A DNA stretch of 64,000 nt from Tetradesmus obliquus. Lineage: Eukaryota > Chlorophyta > Chlorophyceae > Sphaeropleales > Scenedesmaceae. A model generated the notes under the pieces. That model was given only the letters and a program-made list of their open reading frames with translations, was not told the DNA's origin and did not search any database. A program made the translations under genes and the position numbers. Position 1 is the stretch's first letter, and every line of letters starts with the position of its first letter. Positions 34,934-47,112 of this stretch are shown in pieces. Location: assembly GCA_030272155.1 (NCBI GenBank), contig CP126204.1, positions 3,401,501-3,465,500 on the forward strand, given 5' to 3'.

Positions 34934-37900
34934 ATGCCGCACCAAACTGAGCTGTGCCATCATTGCAGCTTTTCCTGCAAGGCAGCCGCTGTAGGTCAAG
35001 CTGCTTTCGAAAATATGCATGCACAAGCTGTCGATAATTGTCTTATAATCCCGTGTCTGCCGTCATGGTCTCCTGCAAACATGCACTCTGTTCCTGCAGG
35101 AGCCAGGCATGAGCACAGGCTGAAAACCACGCTGCTGTCAAAGGCCAGCAGCGGCAGCCAGCAGCAGCACAGCCAGCAGCAGTACAGCCAGCAGCAGTAC
35201 AGCCAGCAGCAACGGCATGGAGGCAGCAGCCCGCCCCTGCACACGCTTACAGCAGCAGCTGCAGGAGGTGCAGCAGGCAGGACTGGCGGGGCTGCGGGTA
35301 ACAACCCTAGTGCTGTTCAGGGGGTGAGTCAGCCAAGCATAGCTTGCAGTCCTTTGGGCTTTGCGGCAGCAGTTTTAAACAGCAGCTGCAGGCAAAGCAC
35401 TCTTGCTCAAGCGTGTTGCATCAGGTACCTTTGTTGTTCATGATGTGCTTCTGAGTATGTTGACTCAACTTGGCAGAGGCAAGGCCTGCAGGAATGTGGG
35501 TGCATGCAGGCGGGTGTGTCATCAGCGCTGCTTATGCGTTGCGCTGATGCTGTCGAGCTCACAGCTGCTGCTGCTGCACCTGCCTCTGGTTCCTGTTCTG
35601 CTGGGTTGCAGTATGCTGCGGTCACTGGCTCAGCATCAGTTGACTTTGGCTACCAGCAGGGCTGGGAGTCTGTTGACCGCCATTACACAAGTCAGCAGCA
35701 AGGTGAGGCGATGAGCTATTCAGCACAAGCCTGCTCCTGTAAATCGTGGTCACACAGCATGTCTGCTTGCAGGAGTCGACACCTACATCTCTGTTGTGTG
35801 TGGTGGTGGTGGTGGTGGCACTTGGTGCTTGCTCCAGACCTGCTGCTGCTGTCGTCATGTGCAGCTGCTGTTGCAGTTGCTGAGGAATCGTTTGATGTGG
35901 CCTCGTAGCCTCACCACTCCTGCTGCTTCCTGTCCTATTCCTGCAGAGCTGCCAACCAGCAGGCATGCCAGCAGCACAGCAGCAGGCATCAGCGCACGCA
36001 TGGATGTGGTGGCTGCAGCAGCGGTCAACACCTCGCCCAGCAAAACACGAGCAGGCAGCTCATACACTGGCCAGCAGCAGCAGCAGTACTTCTACGCCAC
36101 AGAGCAGCAGCAGTACACTGAGCAGTCCATGCAGGATATCCGGCAGCAGGGCAGCAGGCAGTACCCGAGTGTACCTGCTGCTATCCAGCAGCAGCAGCAG
36201 CAGCAGCAGTGTAGTGCTGCTTACGATGATTATGACGGTGATGCATATGCTTTCCCTGAGCAACTACCAGCAGCAGCAGCAGGACAGCCAGGCACTGGCT
36301 CAGGGTATGCAGCCCGGCTGTACAAGTCGACCAGCAAGAAGCTCAGCAGCAAACATGGTGGCAGCGGCAGTGGCAGCAGCACAGTGCGCAGCTCAACAAC
36401 AGCAGCAACTGGACAGCTAGCTGCTGGCGTGTCTCTTGCTGCCGAAGTTGGATTCGTACAGCAGCAGCAGCAGGAGCAGCAGCCATTGGCGATTCCTTCT
36501 TCCCCTCCCAAGAAGCGCAGCAGTTCCAAGCAGTCTAGTGATCAGCAGCAGCAGCAGCAGCAGCAGCAAGAGAGCCCAGCCACGTCATCATTTGGCGTCC
36601 GCATCAGCGGCTCAGTCATGGCTGCATTCAACGGCTGGATGGTCAACCAGGCGGTCAACGCAGCCACTGCTGCAGTGACAACTGCCCTGGCGGGCGACAG
36701 CCCCTCCGCTTCCTCGCCAGCAGCAGCAGCAGCAGCAGCAGATGCCAGTGGGCGAGATGGGCCTGTCAGGTGGTCACTTGGAGGGTTCCTGCGGCAGTCA
36801 GTTAGCCCATCAGTGGCTGGAAATGCAGCAGCAGCAGCAGCAGGCGCTGGTGGAGGTGGCAAGCGGTCAAAGTCAAAGCTGGCAGCGGTAGCTGCAGAGG
36901 ATCCTTACATGAACTATCTTGTGGGCAGCGGCAGCAGCACGGATGAGGCGGCAGCAGATGGAGCTGACTTGCAGGATGTGGACCTGGTGGGCAGCAGCAG
37001 CGAAGAAGAGGATGAGGTTGAGCACAACCAGCAGCAGCAGCAGCGGCGGCAGGGTGAGGCAGAGGCGGATGCTTTGGGGCCGCTGCTCAGCAGCGAAGAC
37101 GAGGGTGCTGGAGCAGCTGCAGCAGCAGCACGCCGCAAGGGCGCCAGGCGCCGGCGGCAAGCAACAGCAGCAGCAGGAGGCAGCATTGCTGCAGCTCGGC
37201 AGTGGGCAGCTGGGGGTGAGGTTACAACGCAGGGCGAGGCGGAGGGTTCAGGGTTTGTGTTTGTGGGGCGGCCTGGCGTCGGCAGCAAGGTGAAGGTGCT
37301 GCGGGGGCTGCTGCTGTGGCACAGCAAGGCAGCGAGCGTGAAGGCGCTTGGCTTCGGCCTGTACATGGTGCTGCTGTTGGGCAGCATTCCGCGAGGTAAG
37401 GGGCGTGGAGCATTTTGCTGTTTCTGGTGTGTTTTGCATGCTTGCAGCAGAAGCCTGGTATTTGTGTATTGCTGTCGTAGAAAAGCGATAACAATCAAGC
37501 TGCGCGTGTGCGGAATGGTGAATCATCTGGTGTGTGAATGAGCATCAGGTGCTGGTGTTGTGCGTCGTGCATTGTGATGCCAGGAGACAGATAGAGGGGT
37601 TACACAGTGTGTTCATGCGGCATACGCCACTACAGAGGCCTGGTAAGATAGGAAGCTGCAACGAGCTCAGCTCGGGCTGTCACTCTGAGGTTGTGATGCC
37701 AGGAGACTCCCCCATGACTGCCGCGCCTGGTCGAAGGCTTGCCTGCCTCTGCTCCTTAGTTGCTGCTCCTCACTTGCTGCTCCTTACTTGCTGCTCCTCA
37801 CTTGCTGCTCCTTACTTGATGCTGCTGACTTGCTGCTCCTTACTTGCTGGTCCTTACTTGCTGCTCCTTACTTGCTACCGCTTGCTTGCTGCTCCTTGCT

Positions 37901-39717
37901 TGCTGCTCCTTACTTGCTGCTCCTTACTTGGTGCTCCTTACTTGCTGCTCCGTACTTGCTGCTCCTTACTTGCTGCTGCAGGCCTGGACTACATGCAGCT
38001 CACCACGCTGCTGCCTGGCCTGGCGCTGCTGTACCTTGCGTACAACATGGCCAAGCCCTGGGCGATACGGTGAGCCTGGCATGAGCCTGATGTTGCTTCC
38101 ACCCTTTGTTGTTTTGAATGCTGCCGTCTGCTGTACCTTGCGTACAACATGGCCAAGCCATGGGCGATACGGTGAGCTTGCGCTTCGCTGTGCTATGATG
38201 AGTCCAAAAGCATGGGTCGGATGGATAATGGGTCGGATGAATAAGGGAGCATGGGTCATGGGCCAAATTGAATAAGGGAGCATGGGAGCATGGGCCAAAT
38301 TTATGGGTCGAATGGAGCATGGGTTGGATGAATGAGGGAGCACAGGGATGACTCACCAAAGCCCGTGCAAAGCTGACCGCGGCGCGTGGCCGTCACGCGT
38401 TGCTGTGCACAGCTGGCATGTCAAGTTGCCAGCACATGCATCGCCCTGCACTGGCACACTTTTGCCTGGCAGCCGTTAGCTGGACTCACCCCACCAGAAC
38501 CAATACTCAACACTGCTGCCATCTGCACAATGTTCGTCTCTCCTTCTTGCTTCTTTTCTACACGCAGGGGCTACTGCCGCGCCGCCGGCAAGAGCGCGGC
38601 GCAGCTCTCAGCCCGGCTCGCCACATTCGAGGCCTCGGCAGCAGACAGGCTGATAGCCTTGTGCTGCAGGCTTGCGGCTGAGGCGGGGCTGTGGGCCCTG
38701 GCAGCGCTGGCGCTGGGCCACCGGGCACTGCGGGGACGAAAGTTCACGACGAGCTGCTGGACGGTGCTGAGTTTGTGGCTGCTGCTGCTGGTCAGCGAGC
38801 TGCGCATCATGAGCCAGGTGTGTGGCGTGTAGGACAAACTGCAAAAGGGCTGCTGTTTTGGCAATATGTTCGCGGCTGCTGCCTTGGCAGCGCATGTCAT
38901 TGCCCCGTTTTGATGGTGTGCTGTAGTGTAATCGCCGTGTTTGTTGGCCTTGTTTGTGGTGGGGATGGCTGGGCCACTGTGCGCTGCGGGGGCGCAAGTT
39001 TACGACGAGCTGCTGGACGGTGCTGAGCCTGTGGCTGCTGCTGCTGGTCAGTGAGCTGCGCATCACGAGTCAGGTGCATGGCGGGCAGAGCCGTCGCAAG
39101 CAAAAACGCCGCTGTTTGTGTACCGTGTTGGCGGCTTATGTGGCTGGTGTCAGCGCGCATTGGTTGATTCAATGCGTTGTGGTGTGTTAGTGACCTGGCT
39201 TCGTTGTCGGTGGTGGTCATGGCTAACAGCCGTCAGCACTGCCGGCCAACACCTCTCTTGCTGCCGATGGTTGCCTGGTTATACAATGCCCGCCTACTGC
39301 TGCGTATGCTTGCTGCCCCTTACGACGCTGCTGGCAATGCTGGCATGTGCCGGCCTCTTCAGCGTGCCCTCGCCAACATCGATGGTGCTGCTGTTGCCCC
39401 TGCCTGCTGCATTGCCTCCATGTCTGCAGACGCTGCTGGCGATGCTGGCATATGCCGGCCTCTTCAGCGTGCCCTGGCTCTACAGCAAGTTCAGGCCAGT
39501 TATTGACGCCGTCGTGTACGATGGCCTGCACCTGCTGACGCTGCTGGTGGTGCATGCGGAGCGCTGGGCCTACGGGCTTGCCGCGCTGGCTGCTGCGCTG
39601 GTGTGGCAGATGATGGCCAGTGCGGATGGCAGCGGCAGTTTGGTGGTGCAGGGCAGTGCGGCGGCGGGGGCGGGGCTAGCTGTGCTGGTGTGGCGTGTGG
39701 CTGTTGCTGAGGTTTGA
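34934..39717 (+). CDS. Reticulon-domain protein with long low-complexity N-terminus
   Basis: ER-membrane-shaping protein of the reticulon family, by its C-terminal domain. Well-supported exons: 35100-35323, 35492-35702, 35947-37395, 37982-38069, 38568-38817, 39430-39717; phases agree. The first exon is uncertain: ATG 34934-34994 fits the phase but has a weak GTCAAG donor. With it the protein has 856 residues. Residues up to about 600 are Gln/Ser/Ala-rich, with an acidic part (SSSEEEDEVEH) and a basic patch (RRKGARRRRQ). The reticulon domain follows: LRGLLLWHSKAASVKALGFG, a first hydrophobic hairpin (LTTLLPGLALLYLAYN), a loop with SAAQLSARLATFEA, a second hydrophobic pair, and LFSVPWLYSKFRPVIDAVV, matching the reticulon TVP-LY-KY signature. 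Copies of exon edges lie at about 38131-38169, 38965-39073, 39325-39375 and 39767-39810. Confidence 0.85.
37740..37981 (+). repeat. 14-base tandem repeat in reticulon intron
   Basis: About 16 units of CTTGCTGCTCCTTA with small changes run directly into the acceptor TGCTGCAG of exon 37982-38069. The pyrimidine-rich units form an extended tract before the splice site. Leu/Cys-rich open frames here are an effect of the repeat. Confidence 0.9.
38125..39430 (+). repeat. Copies of reticulon exon edges in the last two introns
   Basis: Bases 38131-38169 repeat the end of exon 37982-38069 (CTGTACCTTGCGTACAACATGG to GCGATACG plus GTGAGC). Bases about 38965-39073 repeat the end of exon 38568-38817 (GGGCCAC.G.GC.CTGCG to AGTCAG plus GTGCAT). 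Bases about 39325-39375 repeat the start of the last exon (ACGCTGCTGGCAATGCTGGC). Confidence 0.88.
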
Positions 39718-42700
39718 AGCAAGACCTGCAGTGCTTGTATGGCAGCTGATGGCTGGCCATGTTTTTGCAGGGCAGTGCAGGGTCAGGGGTGGCGGTGCTT
39801 GCGTGGCTGTAGCCGAGGCTGAGGCATGATGCAGCAGGGGTGTCGCAGCGGCATGCTGTGCGGCTTGCAAATCAGCAGCACCTGATGCACCTGCAGTGCA
39901 ACAAGAGAGCAACGCAGCAGTGAGGCTGCTGATGGGGCTGATTGTGAGTGGGGGCAGGACGTGTACAGGGTGTCGTTGTGTTGATGTGCTTGTTTGTGAG
40001 TAGCAGCAGGGCAGCTTTTGCTGCATGGGTCGCTTAGTTAGGACGTAGTCAGGATGTTCACAGAGAATTTTATATGATGGATGTGTGCGAGTGTGTGTGT
40101 GGTTAGGTAGTCAGGCAGCTTGGTAGGAAGGGCGGCATTGTGTTGCAGATGGTGAACTTGGTATGCTATGCCGTGTGGAAGGTACATGCTCAATCTTTTC
40201 ATTGTTCATTTGTGTGACAGTGGAATTGCTTTTGGGATCAAGGTGCCGTGTGAACAAGCAGCACCTGCCTTTAACGTGCCTGTGGGTCAACTTGTGTAGC
40301 AGATATGACGTGCTGTCATTGCCACAGTCCCTTTTGGCTTTGTTTCAATGTACCCTGCGCTGAATGCTCTGGTCTGCGATATGCAGCTTATGTGCCGTTT
40401 TGTGCCGCTCCACTGGTTGAGCAGAGTGCTCCCATACTGCGGTTGGGTGGGCTTGTAATCTTTAGTGATATGCAGTGTATGCGTGCGACAATGCGATCCG
40501 GGTCTGTTTATGTATGTGGCCGTGAGCTGCGTGTGTGATGTTTACGATGGCCTCCCCAACAGGCCAGTTTACCTGTGTGTTTTTTGATGTACTACAGAGT
40601 CACACAGCAGTGCTGGCGTGGGTGTTATGGACTGCAACCAACAGGAGAGTGACTACAGCTATGGTGTATGGTGATGTGCGTGTCGTGGGCAAATGCTGAT
40701 GGCATTCTTGACTTAGAACATACTAGATGGCATCCAGTTCTAACCTGACTGTCATGCAGCCTTTTCAGTATGCGGTTGTCCAGAGTTTTGTGGCATGTGC
40801 CGTGGTTCATTGTCACTCCGCAGCGTGCCAGCTTGTAGACTTGTGCATGCACCTTTCGGCGGCCATGTTGATGCGCTGCAGTTGCGTAAACAGCTTCAGC
40901 CCGCTGAACCCACTGAACCGTGGGTCTCTGTTTGTAACATACTCTTACACAACCACAGAACAAATTTGTTGTCGCTTCGAAGCCAACCTCAGTGCAGGTG
41001 CTGGGCACTGTTTTTCGAGCCGACATCTTGCTCCAAGTGCAAAGTACACCAACAACTAGCATTCATGTATGATGGTTGGCCGAGCATGTGCGCACAGTGC
41101 CTGCTGCGTCATCACCACCCTGTGTATGTGCTGTGTTGCATACATATGTCAGAATTGTCACCACCACACTGGCCACTGGCCTGGTAGTGACTACCAGCTG
41201 CGCCGCAGCAGGAAGCTTGGCATATGCAGACATGCTACCAGCACCAATCTGCTGCGAGTACATGCAGCAAACAACCTGCTGCCCCATGATGTTAAGTTCG
41301 GCACAGCTGCTGATGCATGATGTGAGGACAAAGCAGAGCCCGAACCACTGCTGACACAGGTGATGATGGTGCTCTTCATGAAAAGACGCAGGGACCAGCT
41401 TATGAACAATAGCCTGAGGGGCTGCGCCACAGCCTCTAGGTGAGGACACAGAAGAAACCGAACCACTGCTGACACAGATGGTGATGGTGCTCTTCATGAA
41501 AAGACGCAGGGCCCAGCTGACAACCAATGGCCTGAGGGGCTGCGCCACAGCTGCAGCTGTGGCACGGGGACAGTATCAATATCAGCTGCAGCATATGACG
41601 CACTGTGATCAATAGACCTGTCAAGTTGCACGCACTGCTGGCACAGTTGATGACGGAGATGAAACAGACAGAGGCAGTGCCCTGCTGAAATACGATGGCC
41701 TGGAAACTGCTGTTGTGTTGTCTGCAAACAACCAGTCATGCGGCACACACAAACCATCTGAAGTTCTGGACACTGCTCAACATGCATCAGCCCTTCAGCA
41801 CGTGCCCTGGCCACAGCAGCACACCACATGGTGCGCTGCTGACTACTGTGGAAGCTGCACACACACACGGTCAACTTCATGTGCGTGTTTAGCTGGAACA
41901 ATATGCATGAAAGCTTGCGGCGGCTTCTTACAGCCACACAACTGGCTGATAAGTATCAGATACAACACAGCAAAACCCTACACTAGTCATGTTTTAACAA
42001 GGTGAATAGATACACAGAGTGAACGTCAACCCCAGTTCTGCGTTATGGACTCCTGGCACCTGTGCCTGCAGCACCTCTTAATAAGTATTCTGCGTTATAT
42101 AACAGGGTTTTTGAACCCTGAACCCTGCAACATATATGGGCTCCTGGCACCTGTGCCTCCAGCACCTTGTAGTACATATGCCACGCCAACTGTGCAGCGT
42201 CCAAGACGACACCCCAAAGACAGCTCAACCATAACAACCGCAGCGCGATTCTCAGCGTGCCCTGCCGCGATGTTCAGCGTGCCCTGCAAGCAGCAATCAT
42301 CAGCGTGCTTCACAAGCTGCCACAGGGCGATCTGCGCCCTTTTAATCAACGACAGCACCCCCCCAGTCCCCAGTCCCCAGGTTGGTTCCGTGCCCCGCAG
42401 CCCCTGATCACATACCATACATCAGTACTGCCACCACCACCACCAGCAGCAGCATCAGCATCAGCATCAGCATCAGCATCAGCATCAGCATCAGCAGCAG
42501 CACAGCCTCGCCAGAGCTTCTGCCACTGCAGCCATGACCACACGTCACACACTGGACTGGTCAAAAGCCAAACAAAGTCTAAAATATAACTGACATTGAA
42601 CGATACCTTGATGCTGCTGTCTGGATACCTGATCAGCTCAACACAGGTTTTACCCCCCCCCCCCCCCCCCCCCCCCCGCCCCAAACAACCTAGAAAGGGA

Positions 42701-42993
42701 GGCATAGCACAGCACAGCACAGCACAGCCACCTTACCCAGAAGCAGCGCTGCCTTCAGTAACAACATGGGTCCCCATCAGCCAGTGTGCCGTAAGGTAAG
42801 CCACCATTGTATCACTCACATGTCCCTTTCACGTGCAAGTGTGATTGTATCTGTACCCAGCCTGCTTCGAGTGTCACAGTTGATGCATGTACAACACGTC
42901 GACCGCAGTCTGTCAAACAACATGTGCAACATTAACGTAATCAAGGACTAACAACATGTGCAGCTCGCAACCCTAAAGAAGGCAACCAGTACA
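39718..42993. other. Convergent intergenic region, no gene seen
   Basis: This lies between the 3' ends of the reticulon gene (+) and the alginate-lyase-like gene (-). Bases 39767-39835 copy the reticulon terminal exon end. A segment of about 120 bases (CCGAACCACTGCTGACACAG to GGGGCTGCGCCACAGC) occurs twice, at 41338-41440 and 41458-41560. GCATCA hexamers occur at 42450-42500 and a poly-C run at 42653-42677. Nothing else is recognised. Confidence 0.5.
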
Positions 42994-43197
42994 TCAATCC
43001 ATGGCATTCAAGTTTGCATCTGCGGGTGTAGGTCCACTGCTGGCTGTCGTCACACCTTGCTCCAAAGGAACATCCACCGCCACCACCGCTGCAGCAGCCT
43101 TGTCACTGCTGCTTGTAACACTTGTCACACTGTCAGAGACAGCAGGTTCCACTGCAGCAGCAGCAGCAGCAGCCGGGGCTGTACTTTCGTCACCTGG

Positions 43198-43236
<39 letters not shown>

Positions 43237-44595
43237 GGGCACTGCCGCCTGAGTGGCTTCATTGCCACTGACAGCCGTCACCCCGGCAGCAGCCTGTCCA
43301 GCTGCCGGCTGATCAGCAGCAGCAGTTGCCACCCCTGACGCAGCAACCGTCGCCTGGCCATCTACCGGCTGATCACCACCAGCAGCAGCAGCAGCTGCTG
43401 GTTCAGCTGTCCCTACAGCCGCAGAATCTGTTGTGATGCCGTCTGCTGCCGCTCCTCTTGCTGCGCGCCTTGTTGCTTTGTTGCAGATGGCTATTGAAGT
43501 GACGCCGGTTCTCCACAGCTGCTGCGCAGTCTCTGCGTGTGTGAGGGTGCCGGAGCCCCAATGGAACTCCTGCATAAAGCAGCAGGCAGCAGCAAGCAGC
43601 ATGCAAGATGTGGGTCTAGGCCTGATGCTGTCACATGTGCCGGGGCCCAGTAGAACTCGTGAATATGCAGCAGCAGGAGGCATCAGGGAGCAGGCAGGGA
43701 GCACCTCTCACCTGCCACTCGAGCCAGCTGCGTGCCAGCATGGCAGCAGTTTTAGGCACACCTCTGGCTCAGCTTGTAACAACAGCACTTCTGCAGTCTA
43801 TTCAAAAATAAGCATTCAACACAAAGACATGCCTCTCACCTGCCACTCCGATCAGCTGCGCTCCAGCACGACGGCAGTCTTGGACAGCCGCATGCCCAGC
43901 CAACCACTCAGCAGCAGCAGCGGCAACACATCTGCCTCTCACCTGCCACTCAGGGCAACTGCGTGCCAGCATGGCCGCAGTCTCCTGCACGCCAGTTGGC
44001 TCAACACACAACAGTGCTTGCGCAGACACAGCCAATCAGTGAGCATCCCACACAAGATGAACATGACTCACCTGCCGCCCCGGCCAGCTGCGCGCGAGCA
44101 TAGCAGCAGTCTCCAGCACGCCGACTTGCTCCCTTTTGCAACACTAGCACTTGAGCAGGGTGATTACCAAACAATTCCACGGCAGCAGATCTCACCTGCC
44201 ACTCCGGCCAGCTGCGTGCCGGCATGGCGGTAGTCTCAGGCAGCCGCATGCCCAGCCAACTACTCAGCAGCAGCAGCAGCAGCAGCAGCACCACCACCAC
44301 CACCTCCACCACCACCTCTGCCTCTCACCTGCTACTCGGGCCAGCTGCGTGCCAGCATAGCAGCAGTCTCCTGCTCGCCAACTGGCTTACCACACAACAG
44401 TGCTTGCGCAGACACAGCCAATCAGTGAGCATCCCACACAAGATGAACATGCCTCACCTGCCACTCCGGCCAGCTGCGCGCCAGCATTGCAGCAGTCTCA
44501 GGCAGCTGCATGCCCAGCCGCCCCACGTAGTGGTTGTAGCCCATCTCCCAGCCAGTGGGCAGGAAGCCTGGCCAGCAGCAGCAGCAGCAGCAGCA

Positions 44596-44669
<74 letters not shown>

Positions 44670-44780
44670 CTCAGCAACAGGCAAGCGCAGGAGGAAGCCT
44701 GCAACTCGATGCGAGATCACCAAGAAAGGCTGACATAGATGTGGAACACCTAGCATGAGCCAGCGTACTCACAAGCGGCT

Positions 44781-44818
<38 letters not shown>

Positions 44819-46932
44819 TCACCGATGCCCAGCATATACTTGTTGCCGTCCATCAGCTCATAGTTCAAGCTGCCGTTCGCAGTCCACACCGCCTGCCACA
44901 GCTGCCGCCCCATGTTGAACTGCCAGGAGCAGTTTGCAGGCGGCTTGGGCATCTGGGTGTTAAAGTATTTGAAGGTGGGTGGAAGCATTGCCGTGCTTTT
45001 GTTGGCCGCGAAGGCATTGGTGACGCGCGCGTGCAGCTCCATTGCTGCAGCTAGGGCATAGCTGCTGGCGCTGTAGAGGTCCTCGTCCTGCAGCAGCAGC
45101 AGCAGCAGCAGCAACTGTGTCAGCTCCATGGCTGCTGCCAGGGCGTAGTTGCTGGAACTGTAGAGGTCCTCGCCCTGCAGCAGCAGCAGCAAGCCTGTCA
45201 GCTTGCAGTGAGTGGCAAGGGTTGGCGTTAGCAGGCACACCTGGTGGCATGCAGCAACACCCATATACACACTGTTCGCTACAGCTTGCATTACACAAAC
45301 CACCATCATGTACTGACTACAGCCGCCGAGTACAGCCGCCGTACCTGCTGCCACGCAATCTTAGCCGCCTGCAGCAAGCCCCCCAAGCCAAACTACGAGT
45401 GGTACATGTCGCGCATCGTCTACACCTTGTGGGTTGGACACTGTAAGCAAGCACCGTCTCACCTGCTGCCACGCAATCTCAGCCGCCTGCAGCAAGCCCC
45501 CCAGGCCGAACTGGCTGTGGTACATGTCGCGCATCGTCTACAGCATGCATCTGATACACTACGTGCTGTTGTTCTCACCTGCTGCCATGCAATCTCAGCC
45601 GCCTGCAAAAGCCCGCCCAGGCCAAACCGGCTGTGGTACATGTCGAGCATGGTCTTTACTTTGAGCATTGGAATGTAAGCAAGCACCGCCTCACCTGCTG
45701 CCTAGCGATTTCGGCCGCCTGCAGCAAGCCCCCAAGGCCAAACTGGCTGAGACACACAAACCACACACCGCACCTGTTGCCACGCAATCTCAGCCGCCTG
45801 CAGCAGGCCCCCAAGGCCGAACTGGCTGTGGTACATGTCCCGCATCGTCTCGCTGCACTCGCCCGGCAGCCTGCTGACGTTGCCGTACTGCGTGGCAAAA
45901 CTGCCTTTGCCCCATTTGAGGTGGTCTGCGACTGTCGCAGTGAACGTCGAGACGCCGGAGTTGTACATGGTGCGGTTGTTGCCGAGCACGCCGAGCGCCA
46001 TATAGGCCTCCGCCAGTGTGCTGTGCCCTGCAGGGTGCGGCGGGAGAGGATAAGATGGCAAGTCAGGGAGTGTGCTGTGTAAGTGTGTAAGAGCATGAAC
46101 ATGCTTGTACATGGTGCGGTTGTTGCCGAGGACCCCGAGCGCCATGTAGGCTTCCGCCAGCGTGCTGTGCCCTGTGGGGTGCAGCAGGAGATGACAAGAC
46201 GGCAGGTGAGGGTTGGGCCATGGGGAATGCCATTTCCAATAAACTGTCTGGCACCTTAAGGGCGATGTCAGCTTCTGCAAGCGTGCAGTGCCATGAACCC
46301 ATTCAACAGGGTACAGCGGTATCATAGGGCTTGAGAAAAAAAATGCCAATTGGAAGTCAGTTCAGTTGCGCTGATGCAGTTGAAGTAAGGAGTTGTCTGG
46401 CATCCTGTGATCCTATTGCGCACGTGACACGACATGATGCGCGTCTGCTGCTGCTACACCACAACTGCGTAAAAACCGCTCCAGCCGCAGACTCACAGTT
46501 GGGCAGGTTCTTGCTGGTGAGGGTCACCGTGCAGTACAGCATGTCTTGCTTGATGGCTGTCACTGCTATTCCCCGACAGTCGCAACACGAGACATCGCCC
46601 ACATCCTACTCACAGTTGCTGGACTGGTTAGGCAAATTCTTGCTGGTGAGGGTCACCGTGCAGTACAGCATGTCTTGCATGCTTGGCTGTCCATTGTATG
46701 CCGGAACCCCACAAAAGCCCTAGCCTCATACTCACAGTTGCCGTACTGGTTGGGCAGGTTCTTGGCTGTGAGGGTCATCGTGTAGTACAGCATGTCTTGC
46801 ATCGGCACTTTGTTGACCCAGCTCAAGAACTTGCCAATGACGTTGCTTGTGTCCCGAGACCGTACCAGCTCCAGTGCCCGGGCCATGGCAGCGATGCCCC
46901 AGCCGGCTTCAAGAGGCCCATTCTCCCTGCAA

Positions 46933-46964
<32 letters not shown>

Positions 46965-47076
46965 GTGTTGATGGGAGGCGTTGTTCACAGTGGCAGCAGT
47001 GATGTTGTTCAAGATGTTGACTAGTGAGTGCACGCGTGGCAGGACCAGCGGACACAATACAAAAGTGGCGGCCACG

Positions 47077-47112
<36 letters not shown>

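Noticed and set aside
38400-38900. Minus-strand open frames over the reticulon exons (and similarly 39223-39760)
   Set aside because: They are antisense shadows of GC-rich exons. The plus strand has splice sites in phase and the reticulon signature.
42653-42677. Poly-C run as a possible biological signal
   Set aside because: A homopolymer of this length in a gene-free interval is more likely a simple repeat or a length-uncertain sequencing region. Nothing around it supports a function.
44498-44704. His-rich or Met-rich peptide from the ATG repeat
   Set aside because: It is a simple (ATG)n microsatellite inside an intron of the alginate-lyase-like gene.
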